Shown: positions 32,665 to 41,846, numbered from the stretch's first letter. The stretch is 64,000 nt of DNA from Bradyrhizobium sp. DOA9 (GCF_000617845.2 NZ_DF820425.1:5710741-5774740); one strand, 5' to 3'. Numbers and translations: made by a program. The notes: generated by a model from the sequence alone, not told the origin.

Positions 32665-33372
32665 TCAGTACCGCGAGGCCGCCGGGCCGCCCCAGCCGAA
32701 CCGATAGTTCACGCCGACCTTGACGGTATGCTCGTCCTCCCGGCCACGAACGCCGACGATGTCGGCCGGGCCGGAGGTGAAGGTGGTGCTGCCGAAATTG
32801 TAATACTGGTACTCGGCCTTGGCCGACCAGCTCGGCGCGAACATGTATTCGAGGCCGGCGCCGACGGTATAGCCGTCCTTGTTGTTGCCGGTGGTGGTGA
32901 AGGCCTGCGGTACCCCGGCGATGTTCACGCCAAGGCCGTTATTGCGCCAGGCATAACCGCCCTTGGCGTAGAGCAGCGTCGGTCCCCAAGTGTAGCCGAT
33001 GCGGCCGGTCACCGATCCGATCTGGTCGGTGTTGGAGGTCACCTGCGTGCCCAACGGGAAGGTGGCGCCGTTGTTGTTGGTCGGCAGCCAGGAATACTGG
33101 GCCTCGATACCCACCACCCAGTTGGGCGCGAACTGGTAGTCGAAGCCGCCCTGCACGCCGCCCAGGAAGCGGGCGTCGCTGGACTGGAAGCTGTTGTCGC
33201 CGGCAAACGCGCCGCCGACATGGCCGCCGATATAGAAACCGGTCCAGTTGTAGATCACCTGCGGCGGCGTGTACGCTGGCGCCTTGGTGTAGGTGCGCGG
33301 CTGTATGTCGGCTGCTGCGGCCGGCGCGGCCAGCGCAAGCAGAGCTACTGCACCCAGCAAGATCGACTTCAT
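32665..33372 (-). CDS. Outer-membrane beta-barrel protein (Omp25/31-like)
   Basis: A 235-residue porin-like protein. The signal peptide MKSILLGAVALLALAAPAAA is followed by an eight-strand-type barrel with family features NWTGFYIGGHVGGAF, GGVQGGFDYQFAPNWVVGIEAQ, GRIGYTWGPTLLYAKGGYAW and the C-terminal aromatic strand VGVNYRFGW. The very end is AASRY rather than a terminal Phe, as usual in this family. It is the classic rhizobial Omp25/31 type. ATG 33372 is chosen over 33378 by spacing to CGGGG. Confidence 0.92.
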   Translation of the reverse strand: MKSILLGAVALLALAAPAAAADIQPRTYTKAPAYTPPQVIYNWTGFYIGGHVGGAFAGDNSFQSSDARFLGGVQGGFDYQFAPNWVVGIEAQYSWLPTNNNGATFPLGTQVTSNTDQIGSVTGRIGYTWGPTLLYAKGGYAWRNNGLGVNIAGVPQAFTTTGNNKDGYTVGAGLEYMFAPSWSAKAEYQYYNFGSTTFTSGPADIVGVRGREDEHTVKVGVNYRFGWGGPAASRY

Positions 33373-33657
33373 GATCATCCCCGTTCTTTCATTCGCGACA
33401 CTCAGGAAACAACGTGGCGTGAATTGGGTTGCTTCGCGGCAATGCCGGAACGTTGATCGTTCGTTACTGTGACGGGCTGGCAACAACGCGAGTTTGTTCC
33501 ATCACGTCGCGCTGCACCGGCTGTTTTTGTCGCAGCCCAAGCCCCGCCGTAACGATTTGTCGCAACTCGAAACCAACGCGTTCAAAGCTCGCCGAAATGT
33601 GATCCAGCGGCTCCGGCTGCGTCTGTCTAACACCGGGCGATGAAGGCCGGCTTTGCG

Positions 33658-34080
33658 CTACCGCGTCATCTTTTCCAGTTCCGGAAAGGGTGCGTAAACC
33701 GCACCGGCGCAGAGATCGCCGGTCTGGTCGACCACGCGGTCCCCGCGCCCGTTGACGAAGATCACGGCCCGTTCGCGCACGCCCTTGTAGCTGCCATCGC
33801 TCTCGCGCGGGGTGAAATGCAGGCAGCTCACATAGAACTGCCGGCCGCCGACCTCGCGCTGGACCGGCTCGGCCATGCCGGCATTGCGCACGCCGACCGG
33901 ATTGTTGAGATAGGCCCGCATCAACGCCAGCGTGTCGCTCCGGAAATTGTCGGGAAACGGCTGCGGTCCACCGGCCTGGGTCCCGCCCATGAAAGTCGGA
34001 CGGTCACTATCGCTGCCAAAACATGCCGAAAGCGCCAGCGGCAACGCCAGGATCACCGCACATCTCGCCAATCGCCCCAC
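33658..34080 (-). CDS. Putative lipoprotein (140 aa)
   Basis: GTG start at 34080. A hydrophobic leader ending in the lipobox LALSAC (Cys 20) predicts lipid anchoring. The mature part contains DTLALMRAYLNNPVGVRNAGM, two further Cys (FYVSCLHFT, GDLCAGAVY) that may form a disulfide, and ends PFPELEKMTR. It has the look of a small envelope-associated domain; I do not recognise a family. Confidence 0.8.
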   Translation of the reverse strand: MGRLARCAVILALPLALSACFGSDSDRPTFMGGTQAGGPQPFPDNFRSDTLALMRAYLNNPVGVRNAGMAEPVQREVGGRQFYVSCLHFTPRESDGSYKGVRERAVIFVNGRGDRVVDQTGDLCAGAVYAPFPELEKMTR

Positions 34081-34120
34081 AGGCCCCGCTCTCCGCTCGA
34101 ACAGATCAGGAGACGTTCTA

Positions 34121-34169
34121 GAGCATGATCCGGAAAAGTGTGAAACGGTTTTCCGAAAAGATCATGCTC
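34121..34169. repeat. Dispersed palindrome, GAGCATGATC family
   Basis: GAGCATGATC (34121-34130) and GATCATGCTC (34160-34169) flank an inner pair CGGAAAA / TTTTCCG. This 49-nt element is widespread in rhizobial intergenic regions (from memory). A decayed relative lies at 8127-8184. Confidence 0.85.
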
Positions 34170-34340
34170 AAACAAGAACCGGGCCTGCATGAAGGGAATT
34201 CGCTTGCAGAGGCTTAAAACAGCGCACCGGCCAGCCGCCGACACCTCGGGCTTCCGCACGAGGCATGGCGACGGGCCAGGCCTGACGTCCGCGCGCGGCG
34301 GCGGGGCAATGCCAGGGATGCCGCCGCGCGGGATCAGTCG

Positions 34341-34742
34341 TCAGTTGCGCTTGTCAGACGCCGCGGGCTTGGTCACATCAGGCTGCGCCTTCTGCTGCTC
34401 CTTGGCCGTGACCTGCTTGTCGTCATGGCGATGCTTGCCCACGCTCTTGTGGTGGTCCGTGGTCACCGCGGCATTCGCGTCCATTGCCTTCGACTTGCCG
34501 TCCGTCTTGACGTCGGAAGCCTTCACGTCCGTCGACTTCACGTCCGTCATCTTGGTGTCCGTCGTCTTGGCGTCGGCCTTGACGCCGGCGTCCGGTTTCG
34601 CAGCAGTGGTCGCCGCCTTGGTCTGGCTCTGGTCGGCCTTGATCACCGGGGCGGTCGTGGTGGTCTTACCGGCCTCGGCGGCCAACGCCGGAGCTGCGAT
34701 CACGGAGGTTGCGAGCAAGGCCGCAGAAATGGTCTTCAACAT
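34341..34742 (-). CDS. Secreted Lys/Thr/Asp-rich repeat protein (133 aa)
   Basis: The signal peptide MLKTISAALLATSVIAAPALA is followed by a low-complexity mature region with a TDVK-type repeat (TDTKMTDVKSTDVKASDVK, residues 61-79), a His cluster (TTDHHKSVGKHRHDDKQV) that could bind metal, and a charged tail. GAGGAG precedes ATG 34742. It is probably disordered in the periplasm. The function is unknown. Confidence 0.75.
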   Translation of the reverse strand: MLKTISAALLATSVIAAPALAAEAGKTTTTAPVIKADQSQTKAATTAAKPDAGVKADAKTTDTKMTDVKSTDVKASDVKTDGKSKAMDANAAVTTDHHKSVGKHRHDDKQVTAKEQQKAQPDVTKPAASDKRN

Positions 34743-34989
34743 GGTGGTCTCCTCTTGGAAGGATCATCAGGCGGCGCCCTCTCGCCCCCATCGATCGTGG
34801 GGAGAAACATAAGCGGGGGCACTGAACCCAGTCTGAAGCGCTCAGCAGGCTCCCGTTCATCTCGATGACAAGTTTGTCATCCGCAGCCGGGCGAATAGAC
34901 CGCGCGAAGCGGGAATGTTTTTGCCCGAGAGGTGTTCCGGTCTTCGGGCAATCGTGTAGGATCGCCACGTTCCATACCGGAGAACTTAG

Positions 34990-35532
34990 ATGCGCAAACT
35001 CTCAACGCTCGTTGTGCCTGGACTCGTCGCCGTGACGCTCGCGGCCGCGCCGGTGCTGTCCACTGCGTATGCCGCGGCCGGCGACTCCCCTTCGTCGCCG
35101 CCGAGCTCGGACACCTCGACCAAGAAGGGCAAGAAGAAGAGCTCTTCCGTCAGCGACCCCAAGTTCCTCGCGGCCTACCGCACCGCCTACGCGGCGATCT
35201 ACGACAAGCACGATTACACGGGCGCGATCGGCCAGCTGAAGTCGCTTAAGCGCGACGACGTCGCCGATGTCGCCAACCTGATCGGTTACTCCTATCGCAA
35301 GCTCGGCGACTACCAAACGTCGAAGGTCTATTACGAGCTGGCGCTGAAAGACGATCCGAACCACGTCCGCACCTGGCAGTATTACGGCCTCTGGCAGCTC
35401 GAGCAGGGCAACCGCGAGCAGGCGCAATATCACCTGGGCAAGATCGCCTCGCTCGCCGGCACCGGCAGCTCGGAGTATCGCTCGCTGGCCGAAGCGCTCG
35501 ATAAGCCGACCGGCGCCACGCTCGTCTACTGA
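34990..35532 (+). CDS. Secreted TPR-repeat protein (180 aa)
   Basis: The signal peptide ends near STAYA (residue 28). A Ser/Lys-rich linker (TSTKKGKKKSS) leads into about three tetratricopeptide repeats: FLAAYRTAYAAIYDKHDYTGAIGQL, ANLIGYSYRKLGDYQTSKVYYELAL and RTWQYYGLWQLEQGNREQAQYHL. It is probably a periplasmic scaffold. It is monocistronic and has a strong terminator. Confidence 0.88.
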   Translation: MRKLSTLVVPGLVAVTLAAAPVLSTAYAAAGDSPSSPPSSDTSTKKGKKKSSSVSDPKFLAAYRTAYAAIYDKHDYTGAIGQLKSLKRDDVADVANLIGYSYRKLGDYQTSKVYYELALKDDPNHVRTWQYYGLWQLEQGNREQAQYHLGKIASLAGTGSSEYRSLAEALDKPTGATLVY

Positions 35533-35556
35533 TCATTGCATCTTCGAACGAAGCGG

Positions 35557-35584
35557 ACGGGCACAACCATAGGGTTGTGCCCGT
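35557..35584 (+). terminator. Rho-independent terminator of the TPR protein gene
   Basis: ACGGGCACAACC pairs exactly with GGTTGTGCCCGT over a 4-nt loop; TTCTGCGTTTT follows. The stop is 25 nt upstream. Confidence 0.85.
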
Positions 35585-35638
35585 TCTGCGTTTTCGGCTA
35601 GCCTCGCGCACCAACCTCCTCCGCAAACTGGTAGCGCA

Positions 35639-37027
35639 ATGGATACGTGGCTGCGATCCGCGATCGACTACATCAGCTCATGGATCGAATACCAACTGAC
35701 GACGATCCGGCAGCCGGGCGTCGTCGTGGCCTTCGCCCATCGCGGCGAGGTCGTCGCCGAGCATGCGTTCGGCCTCGCCAATCTCGACACCGGCGAGAAG
35801 CTCACCCCGCGCCATCGCTTCCGCATCGCTTCGCACTCCAAGAGCTTCACCTCGGCCGGCATCATGAAGCTGCGCGAGCAGCGCAAGCTCCGGCTCGACG
35901 ACCATGTCGGCCAATATGTCGGCGGCCTCGATCCGCGCGTCGCCGAGACCACGATCGCGCAAGTGCTGTCGCACAGCGCGGGGCTGACGCGCGACGGCGC
36001 CGATTCCGGCCAGTTCATCGACAGCCGCCCCTATCTCGACGCGAAGGAGCTGCTCGGCGAGTTGAAGCTGCCGACCGCGATCGAGCCCGGCACGCGCTTC
36101 AAATATTCCAACCACGGCTTTGGCCTGCTCGGCCTCGTGATCGAGGCTGTTGCGAAGGAGCCCTACTCCGTCTGGATCAAGCGCGAGATCATTGCGCCGG
36201 CGGGCCTGCGCGAGACCGAGCCGGACGCACCACTTCCGAAAGGTGCACCGTTCGCGCGCGGCCACACGCGCAAAGTGCCGCTGGGCGAGCGCTGCGTGAT
36301 TCCGGGTGACAATCCCGCACATGCGATGGCATCTGCCGCAGGCTTCGTCGCGACCGCCGCCGACACCGCCCGCTTCTTCGCGCAGCTGGCGCCCAACGCG
36401 AAGAAGAGCGTGCTGTCGACCGCGAGCCGCCGCGAGATGACGCGAAACCATTGGCGCATCCCGCAGAGCTTGGAGGCTTACTATGGCTTGGGCGTCAATG
36501 CCGGCAAGACCGACGGCTGGGACTGGTTCGGCCATGGCGGCGGCTTTCAGGGCTATATCTCGCGCACCTGCTCCATTCCCGCTTGCGAGCTTTCAATCAG
36601 CATCCTCAGCAACTCGATCGACGGCGCGGCGCCGATCTGGATGGATGGCGCGATGCAGATCTTGCGCGTGTTCCAGACCCGCGGCGCACCCGACCGGCGC
36701 GTGCGCGACTGGACCGGGCGCTGGTGGACGATCTGGGGCGCGACCGACCTCGTCCCCGCGGGCAACCGCGTGCTCGTCGCCAACCCGCAGTTCAACAACC
36801 CGTTCATGGATGCCGCCGAGATCGAGGTGACCGGCCGCGACACCGGCAAGCTCGCCTGGGCTGCCGGCTATTCCAGCCACGGCGAGCCGGTGCGCCGAAG
36901 CCGTGACAAGCGCGGCAAGGTGAGCGACGTCTGGATTGCCGGTGCGAACGTGAAGCCGGAAAAAGTCGTCGCCCGCGAGATCGCGCGCCGGTATCCGCCG
37001 CGCAAGCGCCGGCCTACTCCCGAATGA
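35639..37027 (+). CDS. Serine hydrolase, class C beta-lactamase/S12 family
   Basis: A 462-residue penicillin-binding-protein-fold hydrolase. The SxxK motif is SHSK near residue 62 (RIASHSKSFTSAG), the second motif is YSN in FKYSNHGFGLLG, and the third is HGG in FGHGGGFQG. It has no signal peptide, so it acts in the cytoplasm, which argues for an esterase or D-aminopeptidase-like role rather than antibiotic resistance. A C-terminal 130-residue beta domain follows. The stop overlaps the convergent S10 peptidase gene by 14 nt. Confidence 0.88.
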   Translation: MDTWLRSAIDYISSWIEYQLTTIRQPGVVVAFAHRGEVVAEHAFGLANLDTGEKLTPRHRFRIASHSKSFTSAGIMKLREQRKLRLDDHVGQYVGGLDPRVAETTIAQVLSHSAGLTRDGADSGQFIDSRPYLDAKELLGELKLPTAIEPGTRFKYSNHGFGLLGLVIEAVAKEPYSVWIKREIIAPAGLRETEPDAPLPKGAPFARGHTRKVPLGERCVIPGDNPAHAMASAAGFVATAADTARFFAQLAPNAKKSVLSTASRREMTRNHWRIPQSLEAYYGLGVNAGKTDGWDWFGHGGGFQGYISRTCSIPACELSISILSNSIDGAAPIWMDGAMQILRVFQTRGAPDRRVRDWTGRWWTIWGATDLVPAGNRVLVANPQFNNPFMDAAEIEVTGRDTGKLAWAAGYSSHGEPVRRSRDKRGKVSDVWIAGANVKPEKVVAREIARRYPPRKRRPTPE

Positions 37028-38573
37028 GCGTCTCGACCTCGCTGCGTAGCGCCTGCCGCGAGCCGTCGCGCGAATAGAACATGTGGCCGCCCGGATAGAC
37101 GACGAACTTCACGCGCTGCGTCACGAAGGCCGGCAGCTGGTCGAGCACCCGCCTCGTTGCGAAGTAGGGCGTGGCGAGGTCGAACAGGCCATGCGTGACC
37201 AGCACGTTCAGCTTGGCATCGGTGGCGAGGATCTGGCGCAGCTCGGAGACCGATTGCGGCGGGTTGATGCCGCGGCCGAAATCCCATTGACCTTCGACGG
37301 CACCGTTCAGGACTTCATATGAGCCGCCGGGCCGCCAGTTGAGCTTGCGCGAGAGCACGTCGACCGCGGCGCTCGTCAGCGGCGCCTGGAGCGCATCGCC
37401 GGAGGGATCGCCGAAGCGCGAGCTGCTGGAATCCGGATAGGGATCGAAGCCGCGCACCGAGGCGTCGTAGCGTCCGGTCACCTTGCCGTTCTTGCGGTCG
37501 AATTCGCGGCGGAATTCGCCGACATCGAAGCGGCCAGCGAGGCGGCGGCTCACCGCCTGGTCGATGCCGGTGAGCTCGGCGACCTTGTCGGCCAGACGCG
37601 TTGTTGCCTCCTTGTCCGCTTCGCCCTTGACGAGGTCGGTCAGGAATTCGCCGCGCGCGTAGGCCTCGACGTCGGCAAGGTCGGCGCGCTTGACCGGACG
37701 TTTGGCTTCGCGCGCCACCGCCACATAGCTCGGCAGGGTCGCGACATATTGCAGGAGGCTCGTGCCGGTGAACTCGCGGAAATCCAACAGCGGCGAGACC
37801 AGGATCAGTCCCCTGACGCCGACGCCGTGCTGGAGCTGCAACTGGCGCACGACCTTGGGGCCGCGAATGCCGCCATAGCTTTCGCCGGCGACGTATTTCG
37901 GCGAGGTCAGCCGCTCGTGCTTTTCGAGCCAGCGGCGGATCACGAGCGCGATCGCGTTGGCGTCGCCGTCGACGGAGTAGAACGATTTGCGCGCGTCCTC
38001 GCCGCTCGCGACGAAGCGGCTGTAGCCGGTGCTGACGGGGTCGATGAAGACGAGATCGGTGAAGTCGAGCCAGGTCTCGGCGTTGGGCTTCACCTCGGGC
38101 GAGGCCGACGGCGACAGGGCCTCGCCATCAAGCGGCAACCGCCATGGCCCGGCGGCGCCGAACTGCAGCCAGGCCGAGGACGCGCCGGGCCCGCCGTTGA
38201 ACAGGAACGTCACCGGACGCGTGGCGCGCTCGGCACCGTCGAGCTGGTAGGACGTATAGGCGATGTCGGCCAACGGCTCGCCTTTGCCGTCGAACACGCG
38301 GATCGAGCCTGCGGTGGCCGTGAAGTTGAGCGTCCGGCCGGGCAGATCGAGCGTCTGCTTCGTGGTGGAATCCGGCGGCAGACGGTGCGGCTCGGCCGCG
38401 GACGACGACGTCTGCGACGTGCCTTGCGCGCCACCGCCGCGCCCACCCTTCTGGCCGGCCGGCGCGGCCGCCTCGGAGCGAGGCTGCGGTTCATCCGCAT
38501 ACGCAAGGCCGGCGAACGCGAACAAGGCGAGTGCCAGACCTAGGCGACGCAGCGCCGATCGACGCATGACCAT
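37014..38573 (-). CDS. S10-family serine carboxypeptidase
   Basis: A 519-residue exported alpha/beta hydrolase. The signal peptide is in residues 1-26 (LGLALALFAFAGLAYA), followed by a Pro/Gly/Ser linker. The S10 signatures are LFNGGPGASSAW, the nucleophile in VAGESYGGIRGP, the Asp in THGLFDLATPY and the His in YPGGHMFY. It would trim C-terminal residues from peptides in the periplasm. ATG 38573 is preceded by AGGGAGAG. It ends in a 14-nt overlap with the convergent serine hydrolase gene. Confidence 0.92.
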   Translation of the reverse strand: MVMRRSALRRLGLALALFAFAGLAYADEPQPRSEAAAPAGQKGGRGGGAQGTSQTSSSAAEPHRLPPDSTTKQTLDLPGRTLNFTATAGSIRVFDGKGEPLADIAYTSYQLDGAERATRPVTFLFNGGPGASSAWLQFGAAGPWRLPLDGEALSPSASPEVKPNAETWLDFTDLVFIDPVSTGYSRFVASGEDARKSFYSVDGDANAIALVIRRWLEKHERLTSPKYVAGESYGGIRGPKVVRQLQLQHGVGVRGLILVSPLLDFREFTGTSLLQYVATLPSYVAVAREAKRPVKRADLADVEAYARGEFLTDLVKGEADKEATTRLADKVAELTGIDQAVSRRLAGRFDVGEFRREFDRKNGKVTGRYDASVRGFDPYPDSSSSRFGDPSGDALQAPLTSAAVDVLSRKLNWRPGGSYEVLNGAVEGQWDFGRGINPPQSVSELRQILATDAKLNVLVTHGLFDLATPYFATRRVLDQLPAFVTQRVKFVVYPGGHMFYSRDGSRQALRSEVETLIRE

Positions 38574-38665
38574 GACGGCTCTCCCTGTTCGGCGGAGCTC
38601 GACCGCGGCCCCGATCGCACAGGGAGACCCTAGCCGGAAATTGCGACGCTTTGGGGAATCGGAGC

Positions 38666-38929
38666 CTAAAAGCCGATACCGAGTATCAACACGAAATCGC
38701 GACGACACCAGAACCCGCGGCAGGAGGTATCCGTGTTTGCCGAAGCGATTTGGGTCGGCGGGCGGCCGCGCATGATGGCCGGCCGGGCGGCATGCAAGGC
38801 CCGATGCCCCGCCACGAAGGCTCTCGCGATGCGTCCCTCGCCTTGATCGGCAGCAGCAGGCGCTGCCGCCGACATCGTGACCGCCGCCGATGCGGCCGCA
38901 GCAAGCATTAGCGAATGAAACCGTTTCAT
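38666..38929 (-). CDS. Small exported protein (87 aa)
   Basis: The signal peptide (MKRFHSLMLAAAASAAVTMS, cleavage near PAAA) is followed by a basic, His/Arg-rich mature part and the C-terminal pattern RGFWCRRDFVLILGIGF with a conserved-looking Cys. TGGAGCGGGAC precedes ATG 38929. It is downstream of the caspase-like gene's region on the same strand as the S10 peptidase. The function is unknown. Confidence 0.65.
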   Translation of the reverse strand: MKRFHSLMLAAAASAAVTMSAAAPAAADQGEGRIARAFVAGHRALHAARPAIMRGRPPTQIASANTDTSCRGFWCRRDFVLILGIGF

Positions 38930-38988
38930 GTCCCGCTCCATACCTCGTCCCGACACCAGCCAGCTAACGCCACCGCCCGCCGATCGTT

Positions 38989-41475
38989 TCAGAACCCGAC
39001 GCCGATCATCGTGCTATGACCGCCGCCACCGCCGCTCACGATGCTCGGACGTGCGACAGCCTGTTGCCGGGCACGCGGCGCATCGTTGTCGGGCCGCGCA
39101 CGCCTGGCCGGCTCGCGGTCGGCTTCGCGGCTCGTCTGCTTGCGGCGGGGCTTGTCCTCGTCCTCGTTCTTGCGCGAGGCGGTCGCGGCCGGCGCCGGTT
39201 TCTCGTTGGCGACGCAGAGGTCGCCCTTCAGCGTTTCGTCGCTCTTGCACTGGATCGGGCAGACGCGCGTGGCGCGCTTGGCGAGCTCGCCGACGAGATC
39301 CTGCGTCACGCTGATCTTGTCGGCCTCTGTCGGCTGGCCGCCGATGGCGAGATAGCGGACGAGCGCGGCTTTGGTCGGCTCGCCCAGCTTGCCGTCGGGC
39401 TTGCCGGTCAGACATCCCAGTCGGACCAGTTCGGACTGCGCCGAGGTGACGAGCTGCGGCGAGTTCGGCTGGGCCGCCGCCCGCTTGGCGGCCTCTGCAT
39501 TGAAACGGTCGATCGCGGCGACGACGACCGGCCCGAGCCGGTCGCAGGTGACCGTCCTGGAGAATGCCTTGAGGTCGTCGACGCCCGTGCCCTCGCTGCC
39601 CTTGGCGACGATCGCGTCGAGCTTGCCCTGCTGGTCTTTGCAGGCGGCTTCCCTTGACGCGGCGAGCTCGGCCGCCTTGCGCGCCTCCTCGGCCTCCCTC
39701 GCCTGCTTCTCGGCCGCCGCCTTCGCGGCAGCAGCCGCGGCTGCCGCACGATCGCGCTCGGCCTGCTCGGCCTTCTGCCTGACTTCCTGCGCCTTGCGCT
39801 CGGCCTCGGCCGCCTTGGCGAGGCGCTCGGCTTCGACGGCGGCGGCGCGGCGTTCGTCCTCGAGACGCTTCTTCTCGGCTGCGCTGGCCTCCCTGGCGGC
39901 GGCGATCTCGGCCTTCTTGCGCGCGTCCTCCGCATCACGTGCCTGCTTCTCCGCGGCGGCCCTTGCTGCAGCAGCCTCCGCCGCGATCCGGTCACGCTCG
40001 GCCTGCTCGGCCTTCTGCCTGGCCTCCTGCGCCTTGCGCTCCGCCTCGGCCGCTTTGGCAAGGCGCTCGGCTTCGGCTGCGGCGGCGCGGCGTTCATCGT
40101 CCTGGCGCTTCTTCTCTGCGGCAGCAGCGGCGGCAGCCGCCTTCGCCCTCTCGGCCGCCTCGGCTTCGCGGGCGCGGCGCTCGTCGTCCTCGCGCTTCCT
40201 CTGTGCGGCGAGCTCGGCCTTCTCCGCGTCGGCCTTGCGCTTGGCTTCCTCGGCAGCCTGGCGCGCCGCCTCGCGTTCGGCGCGCGCCTTGTCCTCGCGT
40301 TCCTGGATCGCCTGTTTCAACAAATCGATGCGCTGCTGCGCGGTGATCGCGAGCGGCGCATCGGGAAAACGCTTGATGAAGCGCTGCAGCACGGGGATGT
40401 CGACGCTGTCCTTGATCTTGTCCCACTCGATCTGCTCGCGGGTGGGCGGCGCATCGCGGCTTGGCGGCGCCGACTGCGGATAGGCGGCAACCTGGATATT
40501 GGCCGGCGGCGCTTGCGGCTGGCTCGCCAGTGCCTCGATCTGCGCCCGCGCCAGCTCGGCATAGAAGCCGGTCGGATGGGTCGCGAGGAAGACCTCCCAT
40601 GCCCGCCGCGTGCCGATCTTCTGCACCAGGTCGTAATCCGCCTTGACGTCACTGACCGGCGCCTCGCGCGGCACGGCCGGCGCCGGCACCAGCGAGATCG
40701 TGCCACCCCCGAGCGCGCCGTAAACATACGGCTCCTGGCGATTGGCCGTCGCCTTCAGGACTTCATCCCTGACGCGGCCGAAGGCAAGGCGAATGTCGAG
40801 ACCCGGGACGGGAAGATTCTTGAGGACCGACGTGGTGAACGGACTGTGATCGCCATCGCCATCATCCGCCGTCGAGCCGGCCTTCGCCGCGTAGGCGATC
40901 AGCGTGTCGGTCATCGTGGGCTCGACCTTGCCGAGACCGCCGCTGACCGCGCGCGTCGTAAGGTTGCGCCGCTCGCGCTTCATCGTGCCGACGAACGGAT
41001 TGTCGCGGCAAGCATCGAGAATGATCAGACGAAGCCGCCTTGCGCCATCCGCGGAGGAGACAAGCCGCTCCAGCGGGATGGCCTCGTCGTCGGCGTCGCG
41101 GTCGGAAGCCAGCCTCGCATCGACCGGGATGAGATAATTGGTGCCGCCGATCTCGAGCCCGTGTCCGGCGTAATAGACGACCGCGATGTCGGCCTGGTCC
41201 GCCGTGGTCTCGAACTTGCGGATCGCGCGCTTGAATTCGAGGTTGCCGACATTGTTCAGCGTCTCGACGGTGTCGAAGCCGGCATCGCGGAACATCTTCG
41301 CGACCGAGCTGGCATCGCGCGAGGGATTGGGCAATTGCGGGACGGATTGATAGAGCGAGTTACCAACCACCAGCGCCACGCGCCGCTCGGCGAACGCGCA
41401 ATCGCTCGACAGGACCACGGCCAGGAGGGTCCCGCCGATCATCGCCATCGCTGCGATCAGACGCCGGAGCATCAT
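38989..41475 (-). CDS. Caspase-like (C14/metacaspase-type) exported protein with coiled coil
   Basis: An 828-residue protein. The signal peptide is followed by a caspase-fold peptidase (residues 31-270) with catalytic His in VVYYAGHGLEI and Cys in LIILDACRDNPF. Then comes a linker, a 250-residue Ala/Glu/Lys/Arg coiled coil (about 380-640) and a C-terminal peptidoglycan-binding-like region with three Cys (TRVCPIQCKSDETLKGDLC). The coiled coil contains a tandem 80-residue duplication (39661-40140). ATG 41475 is chosen; ATG 41472 and TTG 41484 are alternatives. Orthocaspases act as Arg/Lys-specific proteases, though the natural substrate is unknown here. A role in envelope or phage-abortive signalling cannot be deduced. 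Confidence 0.88.
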   Translation of the reverse strand: MMLRRLIAAMAMIGGTLLAVVLSSDCAFAERRVALVVGNSLYQSVPQLPNPSRDASSVAKMFRDAGFDTVETLNNVGNLEFKRAIRKFETTADQADIAVVYYAGHGLEIGGTNYLIPVDARLASDRDADDEAIPLERLVSSADGARRLRLIILDACRDNPFVGTMKRERRNLTTRAVSGGLGKVEPTMTDTLIAYAAKAGSTADDGDGDHSPFTTSVLKNLPVPGLDIRLAFGRVRDEVLKATANRQEPYVYGALGGGTISLVPAPAVPREAPVSDVKADYDLVQKIGTRRAWEVFLATHPTGFYAELARAQIEALASQPQAPPANIQVAAYPQSAPPSRDAPPTREQIEWDKIKDSVDIPVLQRFIKRFPDAPLAITAQQRIDLLKQAIQEREDKARAEREAARQAAEEAKRKADAEKAELAAQRKREDDERRAREAEAAERAKAAAAAAAAEKKRQDDERRAAAAEAERLAKAAEAERKAQEARQKAEQAERDRIAAEAAAARAAAEKQARDAEDARKKAEIAAAREASAAEKKRLEDERRAAAVEAERLAKAAEAERKAQEVRQKAEQAERDRAAAAAAAAKAAAEKQAREAEEARKAAELAASREAACKDQQGKLDAIVAKGSEGTGVDDLKAFSRTVTCDRLGPVVVAAIDRFNAEAAKRAAAQPNSPQLVTSAQSELVRLGCLTGKPDGKLGEPTKAALVRYLAIGGQPTEADKISVTQDLVGELAKRATRVCPIQCKSDETLKGDLCVANEKPAPAATASRKNEDEDKPRRKQTSREADREPARRARPDNDAPRARQQAVARPSIVSGGGGGHSTMIGVGF
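39661..40140. repeat. Tandem 240-nt duplication within the caspase-like gene
   Basis: Two adjacent 240-nt copies (39661-39900 and 39901-40140) keep exact register; the string GGCCTGCTCGGCCTTCTGCC recurs 240 nt apart. Each encodes 80 residues of coiled coil. The exact multiple of 3 preserves the frame and heptad phase. Confidence 0.85.
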
Positions 41476-41651
41476 AAAATCCAAGCCGAACGTGCGCTAA
41501 TGCGCCGATCCTATCCCTTGCAAGGGACTCGGCATTCACGCGCTCGCCCGAAAATCGCTAAATCTATTCATATTTTATCGCCGTAGACCGCCGCGATCAA
41601 TGCGCCCGGAGCGGCTGCTCACAAAAGGTATTCCGAGCATCCTGGTCCCAG

Positions 41652-41667
41652 CGTGATGCACATCACA
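41652..41667. promoter_or_regulatory. CRP/FNR-family-like operator
   Basis: CGTGATGCACATCACA closely fits the CRP consensus TGTGA-N6-TCACA (arms GTGATG / CATCAC around two bases). It lies about 185 nt upstream of the double-barrel gene and about 180 nt upstream of the divergent caspase-like gene. Confidence 0.5.
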
Positions 41668-41684
41668 GCCTGCCATGCGACATC

Positions 41685-41700
41685 CCGCCACATGTGGCGG
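41685..41700. promoter_or_regulatory. Perfect 16-bp palindrome, possible operator
   Basis: CCGCCACATGTGGCGG is self-complementary over all 16 bases. It lies 17 nt after the CRP-like site in the same divergent promoter region. The binding protein is unknown. Confidence 0.45.
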
Positions 41701-41846
41701 CTCCGGTACAGGCGATTCGAAATCGGCCGCCGATCACGTGAAACGCGCCTCGCCACGCTTCCGGTGCAAGCGTGCCTCCTCTAGTTTTGTGTCTGAGTGT
41801 TACTGCGTCTGTTGATTCCTTATTTTTCGATTATTGGGGGCTGGGA

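Larger units (their letters stand above)
41476..41846. other. Divergent promoter region, caspase-like gene / double-barrel protein
   Basis: No gene is seen. An AT-rich patch (41560-41580) lies near the caspase-like gene, and two clear palindromes (41652-41667, 41685-41700) lie nearer the barrel gene. TTATTTTTCGATTATTGG (41818-41836) just before the barrel start is AT-rich and may form its untranslated leader. Confidence 0.5.
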
